This document shows, in pieces, positions 1 through 8,353 of a DNA stretch of 17,992 nucleotides. Position numbers and translations under genes: made by a program. The DNA lies in the NCBI RefSeq assembly GCF_022376445.1, contig NW_025955623.1:1-17992 (forward strand), written 5' to 3'. The DNA comes from Fomitopsis serialis (taxonomy: Eukaryota; Basidiomycota; Agaricomycetes; Polyporales; Fomitopsidaceae). The notes under the pieces are model-generated. The model was not told where the DNA came from, did no database searches, and saw only the letters and a program-made list of their open reading frames with translations. How positions within the stretch are numbered: position 1 is the first letter of the stretch; each line of letters starts with the position of its first letter.

Positions 1-1678
1 GAGTGCTTGATACCCATTTCTTCCTCGTACATTCGCTCCTCATCCAGATCGATGTCGCTTTCCGTATCCACACCGCCAAACTCCAGAGAACTGCGTGTAC
101 CGTAGGGAAGCGAGCCCGCAAGGCTCCCTACCACACGCGTGAAGTGGAGATCGGATATCTGTGATGTGCCAGAAGGTATGTCGACCGAAACCGCTTCATG
201 CAGATTGAGGTAGAAATGCGTTATGAGGACTGTTTGGAGCCTGTGTGACATGTCTGTGTTTAGGGATGATCGTGCCTTCGACGGTACACGCACGCGTAGA
301 TGATTGGTGAGAGAACACAAGCTAAGCTCTAATGGAGGTGATTTTGTCAGCAGACGGCAGTGATCTATCGCGGAGGACTGTGGTACCCACACTAGACATT
401 GCATTCAGCACCGTAGTGGGAATGAGAAGAGCGAGGATGGCTCTAAGCCAAGTGAACGTTGAATTTGATATATCTGATCCAGGCATGACGTGAACTTACA
501 TGAAGTACACAGTGCCTGGAACACGCAGGAAAGAAGTTAGATGCAAACCGACTTCATCCAGCTTTCCTCACCGTCTCTGAGCAATACCGTTGTAATCGGG
601 GTGTCAACTCTTGCTTGGTGAGCGAGCCCGTCCTTGTACAGATGGCCCCAGGTCGACGCCACCAGCAATACCTCAGCAATGATGGTGGATGCTTGCCCCG
701 CAAGACACACTGGGGCCACGGGCAAAAAGTTGTTGTTGTTAGCCGAGCTCTACCAAAAGGAAGTTAAGGTGATGTCGCACATGGTCTGCATCGTGCATTT
801 CATGAAAATATGACGAGGAATAACAACAGCATGGTAACATACCTCAAACCTTTGCCATCCGCGAAGATTACACAGCCAACAGGATCGGGTACAGTAACTA
901 CCACTATTGTCGCAATCGCATACTGATGATTGCGCTACATGAGAGATCGTTTGAACAGGTAACAACAAATACACGTACTATGTTTATCGCGACAAATGTC
1001 AGATAGAACATGAAAATGGCAGATGCTAGCGGCACAGAGCGGTCGCTGATAGCGTACGCACGTAGAGCCGTGATACCTGTGGGGCGCATCTGTGAGATCA
1101 TGGTGGCGAACACGCAATAATGTATTACAATACGCACCACCAATGGCGAAATGGAACAGTGCCGCAGCACATATCTGTGCGATCAAGAAGATGTGAGCGC
1201 TGTACAACATCCCTCTAGTAAGTGACCGTGCGTCTTCAACCAGACCTGAGGATCAATCTACCTCTGAAACAAATCAGTGTCCACATAGTATCGTGCACGG
1301 CAAGAGCGTAGGTTTACCTCACATCCTGAGACGATCTGGATGGCTATCTGTGCATACAGGAGCACTGCTGTAGATATGTGCAGAAAGAGGTATAGACCAG
1401 TCGCTGCCGACAAGCTCCGGCGCCGCCAGATCATGTCCACCTCCCACCATAAGGTAAGGAGGCGGTCATAGGTGTAAATCGCTGTGCATGGAGGTCACAA
1501 AAAGTGCACGCAAGCTCCATTCAGCAAGTTGCGCTCACCGCACGCTACTATTTGGCAGCAGTTGTGTACAAATCTGCCGCTCACGCCACTTTTGAGTCGT
1601 TCGCACTGACAGTCCATATTGGCCAACTCACCCTACATCGAGAATCTCGGTCGTCCGTACGAGTCTATCCGTCGACAT
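1..1678 (-). CDS. DUF6533-family seven-helix membrane protein, C-terminus cut by window edge
   Basis: Minus-strand multi-exon gene starting at the ATG at 1678. Exons I could phase: 1678-1632, 1573-1539 (35 nt), 1481-1262, 1199-1141, 1076-979, 934-843, 747-572, 515-500 (16 nt); then one from 442 to about 390 and a last exon from 240 off the left edge. The join between the last two is unresolved. Family signatures: YDRLLTLWWEVDMIW near the N-terminus, ALRAYAIS in the middle, a PDPVGC segment, then IIAEVLLVASTWGH and TTVLLRDG, and a tail with ISDLHFTRVVGSLAG. These fit fungal integral membrane proteins with the DUF6533 domain, whose biochemical role is unknown. About 345 residues are visible, near family size. 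The reading frame looks intact, unlike the second copy further right (5686-9831). GTGAGT, GTATGT and GTAAGT donors support several joins. The end of exon three is a choice: GTAAAC at 1317 would be an alternative donor but leaves the phase wrong. Confidence 0.8.
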
Positions 1679-2540
1679 AGCTGTGAGCTCTTAGTGCGTC
1701 GCAGCAATGACGGACGTTCGCTAGACCGAGCTGTTATACGACGCAGATGCGCGGAACCGTATACGTGCTGTAACCAGAATATGGGTGGTTCCCAGACGGT
1801 TTGTGGCATGGATCAATTCGTGTCTTTTGACGCCGTGCCACTGATATTCATAATACGGCAGGTACCTGGTTTCGCGATGCATAACACATCCTCTGCTAGG
1901 GACACACTGTAATGATCAGTCTTCCAAGTCATATCAACCACGTATACAGCTCCATGCGATGTTTTCGAGTGCTACTGTCCTGTGGATAGTCTTAGCGTGA
2001 GAAGCCCGTTCCGAAACAACGCGACACCGACTGTCTGTGAAGTTCTCCCGCCGTGAGCCGCCGTTCTTGACGGCGAGGGCGCTTTCTGGTCTCAACTCCA
2101 CACAGCACGTAAGAGTAGACCAGGAGCGCAGACGCAGATACATGAATTACATACAGTCTGAGTCCAATGAATGACCGCAGAGGTGCTCAAAACAATCTGG
2201 CCGTGCTCAACTTGACAACGGCAACGAAGTCCTGCATGCCTAGGCCGATAATGTGGATGTTCCCCTGGTTCTCTGGAGACTGAGCATCATGATAATTGCA
2301 TGCTGACAGCTCCCGCACTGCGCGCCAAGCATGGTTCATCTATGCACGGGATGAAAACATATCAACTTCGAACCGAATGAAGGGAGAGAAGAGAAGACGG
2401 ACGCGTTGTAATGCAGTCATACCCAGCTGTGTGTGACGGCTCGGTCAAATTAGCGCACCTTGCAACTGTGACGCACAAGGATACACTGTGAACCGCGTAC
2501 TTGGTATCGGCAATGCGTCAATGCGGTTCTACGCATGATA
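1679..2540. other. Gene-free stretch
   Basis: Upstream of the DUF6533 gene and downstream of the Lsb1-like remnant. I see only short ORFs with no recognisable domain or codon bias. The first 30 or so bases next to 1678 still resemble the region upstream of the second DUF6533 copy (both contain TAGCTGTGAG), after which the two diverge. Promoter elements were not identified. Confidence 0.4.
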
Positions 2541-3285
2541 GATGAGTGGTCGACAATGACGTCGTGCGCCAATACCGCAGCTGCGCCCAGTCCAGCACCT
2601 CCAATTCTCATCTGTTCTGTGTCCGCATGCCAACGGAGTACGACACTGCTGTGATTTACGTGGGTAGTCTTCCTGCAGTTTCAAGTTGGACGAACGTACC
2701 TCGATGTGGTTGAAATATCGGCCGCCAGTCACCAGCACAGACATGTGTATCGATCGCGAACAGCCAGAGCGGATCAAGCGATACTAGGCAAGATGGTCAC
2801 GGCGAGTACTGGAAAGCTGGGGGAAGTTGAAGACGGTGCTGCTGACGACGCCACCGTCGATTGTAATATCCGAGCCGACGAGTAGCGAAATCGGCTCTAT
2901 GAGCAGACTGTATTGTGGGTACTAGAGCAGACACTGAGACAGGCTCAGACCAACTAACCGTGTACCCGAGCCTGTCGCTCCTGCCCATGATACTGTGGGA
3001 GCATGGTGCATGGCTTACACTTTCGTTCTCGTTGTGCGCACAGAGCGCACGGCCACGCTGGGTAGGGGCTGCGCGAGACGGGGAGGGAGGGATTGCGCGG
3101 CGACCAGGTGCACCGACGGAGAGGTTGTTCATCTCCTCAATGGGAGATGCGCTGGTTGCGATCGCAGGGAGCCAGTCGTACGTGAGAGGTCAACATCGGC
3201 TTGGGGAATATGGTTGCGCGTAACGAGAAAGTCGATGGTCGTGCAGACACTGCAGGTCTGCGCGAGGATGTTCCGACTCGAGGCG
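2541..3285 (-). pseudogene. Decayed copy of the Lsb1/Pin3-like SH3 gene, SH3 domain deleted
   Basis: Reads on the minus strand as a broken version of the complete gene at 10823-11723. The N-terminal part is recognisable at 3272-3190 (TIDFLVTRNHIPQADVDL against NIDFLVAHNHISPADAEL). A frameshift near 3165 moves it to another frame, which continues with IEEMNNLSVGAPGRRAIP against IEEMSSLSVSAPGRRAVP. Soon after HNENESV the homology jumps: bases near 2955-2990 match the exon-2/intron-2 boundary of the complete gene (ACCGTGT.CCCGAGCCT), so about 430 bp covering the SH3 core and proline-rich middle are missing. A Gly/Ala-rich segment near 2640-2560 resembles the C-terminal GVGFGAGAAIG motif, and about 200 bp of unrelated sequence separates it from the rest. 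No intact product is possible. The retained intron context points to DNA-level duplication, not retroposition. Confidence 0.75.
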
Positions 3286-3935
3286 AGGACTAGTACCTGC
3301 GTGGTGTCTGTGCTCACTGTTCGGGGATTCTGTGCACTCGCGATGGAGTGTCCGCCGCGCCTGTGCTCAGGGCACGTCATGCGTGGCACTACTGTAGAGA
3401 TGTTTGGGCAGTGCTAGTGAGGCCTATGAGGCTTGAGGCCGAGGCGGGACATGGCCGACGTGTTCGCTGTGCGTCTGCCAAGCAGGTTGGGACGGCCTGG
3501 GAGCTTGTGCGCGTCGGGGAAGCGTCGGGAGATCTGGGATTGCTGACTCAGCGTTGGTGGTCCGCCACCTAGTTCGATCGCTGTTGAACGTTCTGAACGT
3601 TGAACGCAACTCGAACGACTGCTCGACAATACGCGTCGATTCGGGAAGCTCGGGATAAACGCGAGAAACCCTTGTACCTGTGCATTCACATCTCTGGGCC
3701 GAGCGACTGCCTTCTGCTCTCCTTCACGCCACTGTAAACGAGGAGAAGAGCTCGAGTAGTTTCGCCAGAGCCTAACTTAGTTTCTGCCCTCTTGACTGCG
3801 CCGGCAACCCTCCTGTCGCGTCTCGGGCGGCCAGAGACCGTCTGTCCATTCCTCTCTAGGCCGGATCCAACGTAGCGAGATTCAGACAATACGAGCATGC
3901 CGAACAAACTCCACGCGTTTGTACTTACATTACCG
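3286..3935. other. No recognisable gene
   Basis: Between the Lsb1-like remnant and the first recognisable NIC96-like exon. Overlapping ORFs on both strands (for example 3414-3689 minus, Pro/Ser-rich) carry no domain I know. A small cluster of GAACGTT-type repeats lies at 3587-3608. The 5' part of the NIC96 remnant may lie here but has decayed past recognition by eye. Confidence 0.35.
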
Positions 3936-5340
3936 GAACGGCGAATGGGAGGTCCAAATCGAGGTGAGTGTGCTGTCGCGACTTCGCCTCTCAGATAGGG
4001 GTCGATCGCGCGGGGATAGAGTTTGCAGACCAGCCGTTGTGGGCAAAACTCTACCGCGTGCGTACGCGCAACCCACGAGACGCGTTGGCAGAATTCCTAC
4101 ACTATCAACAAGCTATCGCATAACTTACCGTGAAGCGGGCCACAGGAACTTCAGACCGAACATGCGCTATCTTCTGATTGTTGTCGTGAAGGGGCCTGAC
4201 ACGTTGTTCACCGTAGGCTAACGAAACTGCAGATCACAAATACTACACGCAGAGTTCAACGTACAGAAGCTCTACCCGTACAGAACACTTCATTCGAGCT
4301 TTCGCACCTCAAGCTGATTGGAAAATCAACCTCGGGTGGAGAGGCATGCGAAAGCCACCGTCACGACGAACTACTGGCTTTGATTGTCTGTGATTTGCTT
4401 ATGCACTCTCGAAGTAAAGGACCGCCGGCTTACGGGCTGCATACGCACGTAGGTTGGCGAGGCCGAGGACAGAGGTCTGCATAGGCCCTTGCAGGTGCTC
4501 CTGATCCATGGCGGGTGTCATTCCAATGGTACACGCGGACAGAATGGTTGGGGCAAGGCAATGTGTGTGAATCAGCGTGCTGCTTGATGCAGTCAGTTCA
4601 AGAGTAACTCACCTGTGTTCTCTCTTCTCTGTCGTGGACAGCCGATTGACGAATGGGTAGGTCGTTGCTGCGCTGTGGGGCCATCGAGAGACAGATATGC
4701 AAGCAGTCCATCTCGCAATTGCTTTGCACATGGGTTGCTGCGTATTACCTCGCGATCCCGAGATGTCTGACACGACACCTTGTGAGTTCGAGTCGAACTT
4801 TTGGCCCCAACCTGAAACTGACTGGATAGCGCGACAGTCTTTCTCTCCCCGACGTGACCACCAGATTTGAACGCGTCAACGCTTATCTCGCGTCGTGTTC
4901 GCGCCTTCGTCAAGACGGTCGCGTCGGCGGTGTTGCAGTACATCTTCTGTGTCAGCCTCAGCGCAGAATAAGACGGCGGTGGTGAGAAGTAAATGGGACC
5001 TCGTCCGCTGCATCCTCGGACACCGGAGCCGCATACGAAGAGCTCGTCGGGGGTTCTTCTTGACGAGATGTGTCTCATACTCCCCCGCGCCCCCTTTCGC
5101 CCTATTATCACTGTCACTGTCGCCTTCGCTCAGAGCGTACTCGTCGAGCAGGACACATCCCTCAACAACGAACGGATCCTTGTGCGCGCTGCGACGTGCT
5201 TGGAGGAAATCGACCCCGAGCCGGAGGCGGTCAAGCTGTACAGCCTCGCGGGTGACTACGCAACCATCATCGCGTGCCTCTTGTAGGCACCTAGTGCGCC
5301 TTTCAGTAGCCTGCACGCTACCGCAGACCATGTCACGGAC
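3936..5340 (+). pseudogene. NIC96/NUP93-like nucleoporin remnant
   Basis: Pieces of a nuclear-pore inner-ring scaffold protein of the Nic96/Nup93 family appear in the expected order across all three plus frames. They are: QPLWAKLYRVRTRNPRDALA (4034-4093), ending in TAA at 4121; RPLQVLLIHGG (about 4475); VVAALWGHRETDMQAVHLAI (from about 4651) followed by PRDPEMSDTT; RRVRAFVKT and LQYIFCVSLSAE (4890-4968); KWDLVRCIL (4991); DTGAAYEELVG (about 5024); and ERILVRAATCLEEIDPE then EAVKLYSLAGDYATIIACLL, ending in TAG at 5284. TAA codons at 4969 and 4990 lie in the frame of LQYIFCV. Intron-like gaps with GT..AG ends remain (3964-3994; one ending in GACAG at about 4640), so this is a genomic duplicate and not a cDNA copy. 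The family is essential in yeast, so a working copy presumably exists elsewhere. Family assignment rests on remembered conserved patterns, not a search. Confidence 0.7.
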
Positions 5341-5870
5341 TCACGGACTTGGACCATGGTCAATTCGGTAGCCTCAATTTACTGTGGCAGTTTCTCGAGC
5401 ATGACGGTCAGTGAGTAGTGTCAACTCGGAGAGCAAGGCTTCGGTCGGTGACTCGTAATTGTAGGTCCAGGTATTTTTTTGAACTTTGGCATCTCTGTGT
5501 ATCCTCCTTGGCCTTGAATTGAAAGTTGTCTCGCCTCGCACTGTCTGTACACAATAGGTCTCCGATATCGATGGCAGTCATTGTTCTGAACTCAGCTCCG
5601 CTATGAACTACCTTCAAGGCTGAAGCAAGCAACTGACACGGAGGCACAGACATTGAAATACAATTGTCGGATCTAGTGTGGGCCGCCCTATGTAGTCCTC
5701 CATCAGGTGAGTTGGTACAGGCTTTGGGCCTGGCAGCCCCTGTGGCTTCTGGCAGTTGCTCATAGCTATCCATCTCTTGCTCTTCTGTTAGCTCTCCATC
5801 CAGATCAAGGTCACTTGCTGATACATCAATGTCTTCCTCTGGATAGCTGCTTGTACCATAGGGAAGTGAG

Positions 5871-5874
5871 CCTG
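5871..5874. repeat. Target-site duplication, left copy (CCTG)
   Basis: CCTG lies directly before the TGTGGAAGGG end of the insertion. The paralogous uninterrupted gene at 1-1678 has one equivalent site (GAGCCCGCAAGG at about 117), which fixes the boundary. Confidence 0.75.
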
Positions 5875-5898
5875 TGTGGAAGGGAAACCCATCCCACG

Positions 5899-5922
5899 TC
5901 TTTCTTTTTCTTTTTCTTTTTT
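5899..5922 (+). repeat. Pyrimidine (T5C)n tract
   Basis: A run made almost only of T and C, close to the left end of the inserted element. A broader CT-rich zone follows at about 6250-6420. Such tracts are common in fungal promoters, and here they may belong to the element's own transcription control (inference). Confidence 0.6.
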
Positions 5923-6970
5923 GTTACAATTCCCTACGTTACTCTCGACTCTACCGGCGCGCCTGCGACGAACCGGAAGGCCGCGACGCGGACCCACTAG
6001 TAGGACGAGACGAGCGCCGCGACGCCGAGTGCCGCACCTGCTGGGGGACCAGGTCGCGATTAGTAAATAGCACCGCGTGCGAGCTGCCAATCACGTACCG
6101 AGACAAGGGTTCGTCAGTCAACGCTGGAAGGGGACTCAAGGGACGTCCGTCGCCCAGGAGGGTGCCCATATGCCTGCTGTACAATACTTTCCTTATTAGG
6201 TATCATTCCTTCCCGATACGTCAAACACTCACGCTTCGCGCTTCTTTCGAACCATCTCTCGCTCGCCGACGTCTCTCTCCCTCTCTTCTACTTTTTTATC
6301 CCTCTCGCGCTTCCAAGGTTCTAGAACTCCTCTCGTGTGTATTAAGTACTGGGCTGAGCTGCCCGTCTCTCCATCGAATCAGATCCCCACTTCTCGCTCT
6401 CTCTCTCGCCTCGCTGTCCCGACCTCGGCACTTAGACACGACAACTGTGGTCGCGGGTGCAAAGCAAGTCGAGTCGCAAGTCGAGTAGAATCACGTCAAG
6501 TCGCGTTCGACATTTGTAAGTGTTTCATTGAGTCTCGGCGGCCTAACTACGTGCTATAGACATCCACCGTTGTCCTCCACCGAGCCCTCGTCCATCTCGA
6601 CCATCCGACCTCCCTGCATCTAGGACGAGTACGCGTGTGGTGTGGGTTTGTCGTCGCACGCTGACGCGACCGAAAAGAACACAAAAGTCACACAAAAACC
6701 CAACCGTGAGGTCGAGCAGTGGTATGCGAGGCCTCTGCGTCTATGAGATGTACGGGGGACCGTACAGTGGTCTAGGTAAGAAGGAGGAGGACGGACAAGA
6801 CTCCGAACGACGTGGGAGAGCTTCGAAGATGTCGAAGACTGTTCGAAGACGAGGGCTAAGCCTCGGAGATAGGAGGGAGGGTTTCGACAGACGTGTCGAA
6901 CGAACGGTGACAAGAGAGGCGAGCGACGGCAGGGGAAGAAGTGTAGAGCCTCTCGGGGCAACTACGAGCT

Positions 6971-7065
6971 GGCGAACGTACTGGCGAACTGACTGACTGA
7001 CTTCGAACGTACTGACTGACTGGCGAACTTGCTGACTTTCGAACGTACTGACTGGCTGACGAACC
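6971..7065. repeat. Short tandem-repeat patch of GAACGTACTG and ACTGACTG units
   Basis: GCGAAC or TCGAAC boxes alternate with CTGACTGACT strings. GAACGTACTG occurs three times in under 100 bp, with related GCGAACTTGCTGAC between. The patch lies about 120 bp before the ORF of the inserted element. TTCGAAC motifs recur elsewhere in the element (7576-7602, 8210). Confidence 0.7.
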
Positions 7066-7133
7066 TCGCCGGCGCGAGGTGAGATTGAGAGGGTAAGGGG
7101 GTCTCTGAGATTCGAAGGGAACAAGTCCCAGAG

Positions 7134-7139
7134 TATATA
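7134..7139 (+). promoter_or_regulatory. TATA-like box before the element's ORF
   Basis: TATATA in the context GAGTATATACAGG, 47 bp before the first ATG of the spliced ORF. The position suits a core promoter, but only the motif supports it. Confidence 0.35.
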
Positions 7140-7185
7140 CAGGAAAATACGGTCCGAAGACCAAGAGAGCCAAGAGAAATAAGAA

Positions 7186-8103
7186 ATGATGAATGAAAGT
7201 GATAAGGAAAGCAGCCAATCGGAGAATGTCACAACGCTCGACCCGGACCTACTAACACATGAGAGAATCCAACTCGGCCTTCCGCAGGTTCCGCATAACG
7301 GGCGACCGTCCCCGAACGGCGAAGGTCATAACCGGAGCCGGTGACAGTCCTCGAAGATATGAGACAGCTGCAGGAGTTCGCCTGACTTACACGAACATGC
7401 CGCACCTCGACCCAACTTCCGAAGCGTATGCTGCCCGCTACTACCGCCTCCTAGAGGTCCTCAAGACCGAGGGACTTGTCGAGCCGCGATACGATGCCAA
7501 CAGTCCCGGAGAGTGGCTGGCTTGGGCTCACGGAGTCCGTTGGATGATCGTACGTGCCTCCGAACTTAGACTATCGTTCGAACCATCGAACCGACCTTCG
7601 AACAGCGATTCTTGTTCGAGTCCCGTAGCCGGGCCATCCTGCTGGCGAACGATACGCTTCCCGCTCCTAGGTCGTTCCCCGAGATCGACGAGTTGATGCG
7701 TTACCTCGACGAGGTCTTTCACCGCGATGGCAACCAGGGAGACATCCTAGGTTCGCCCTACCCTACGATCGCGTGGTCCGAGACCTTGGTACTGCTCGAA
7801 CAAGTCAACCAGGCCGAGCGTCGCCCTCTCGCGAACCCGCAGTATCAGCGCGAGTCGTTGATCCTGTCCGACTTTCGCCAGCTGCCCGATAACCTCGAGG
7901 CCATGGGTCGAGCAATTCACAACATCGCAGTCGACCAGCGCCGCACGCACGGCACCCTCGTTGGGTTGCTCGAAAGCCTACTCGAGCGCGTCAACACTGA
8001 CCGTGGCGCCGACACCGGTCCGTCTGTTCGTAGGGGTAGGGGTGGTGGTCATGGGTGTGGAGGTCGAGGACATAGATACGAGAGTTGCCGAGGTCGTCAC
8101 TAG
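7186..8103 (+). CDS. Spliced ORF inside the inserted element, Gly/Arg-rich tail (Gag-like?)
   Basis: I do not recognise the family. The best-supported join removes 7550-7605 (GTACGT to CGAACAG, 56 nt) and links HGVRWMI to RFLFESRSRA in phase; both sides have coding-like codon use. Upstream there are two options: a start at 7259 reading straight through, or a start at 7186 with a 49-nt intron at 7325-7373 (weak donor GTCATA), giving about 270 residues. The product is mostly helical and charged (YYRLLEVLKTEGLVEPRYD; FPEIDELMRYLDEVFH; QLPDNLEAMGRAIHN) and ends in RRGRGGGHGCGGRGH, a Gly/Arg-rich tail of the kind that can bind nucleic acid. There is no CCHC zinc knuckle. Size, tail and location suggest a Gag-type structural protein, but a captured host gene is equally possible. 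Confidence 0.5.
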
Positions 8104-8349
8104 CTAGGTTGACGTAGCCATGTACTTGCTCCGGAGTCCTACCAATGTAGCGACGCTTCTACACCGCTTGTCTCTGCCACTAAGGGTTCCGAACATGGAC
8201 GCTTGAGCTTCGAACATCGGGCGGTTCCCTCGAACGGACGGACAGTGCGTCGACCGTTCTGACTTAGTGTACCGTTGTATCGACCGTAAATGGCGTTTTC
8301 GGTGGGTAGGTGAGCTAAGGGCTCATCAACGCACGCCTTCTCTCCGACA

Positions 8350-8353
8350 CCTG
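8350..8353. repeat. Target-site duplication, right copy (CCTG)
   Basis: CCTG follows the CTCCGACA end of the insertion and continues into CAATGTGTCCC, the CpG-depleted counterpart of the left copy's sequence. Keeping one CCTG restores the host reading frame HIAG-SLPYG. Confidence 0.75.

Larger units (their letters stand above)
5875..8349 (+). mobile_element. 2,475-bp inserted element with TG...CA ends and 4-bp target duplication
   Basis: The insertion interrupts the last exon of the second DUF6533 copy. It begins TGTGGAAGGG, ends CTCCGACA and is flanked by CCTG on both sides. TG/CA ends and a short target duplication are typical of LTR retrotransposon integration, but I could not find matching direct repeats at its two ends, so it is not an ordinary LTR element with both LTRs present. 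It could be an unusually long solo LTR, a non-autonomous derivative, or another class. Contents from left to right: a pyrimidine tract, a long non-coding leader, a short tandem-repeat patch, a TATA-like site and one spliced ORF. No integrase, reverse transcriptase or transposase is visible. It is CpG-rich while the host gene on both sides is CpG-free, so it arrived after the host copy eroded. Confidence 0.75.

Noticed and set aside
4399..4509. 36-codon minus-strand ORF with good codon bias
   Set aside because: The plus strand here reads RPLQVLLIHGG in the expected NIC96 order, so the minus ORF is its shadow.
4593..5331. Long minus-strand ORFs (174 and 151 codons)
   Set aside because: They lie antisense to the NIC96-like fragments, show no domain and have a codon pattern explained by the plus-strand remnant.
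7611..7626. T-arm-like string TTGTTCGAGTCCCG
   Set aside because: Lies inside the coding exon of the element; no cloverleaf can be drawn upstream.
5875..8349. LTR pair at the ends of the insertion
   Set aside because: I compared about 600 bp at the left end with the right end by eye and found no direct repeat, so LTRs were not annotated.
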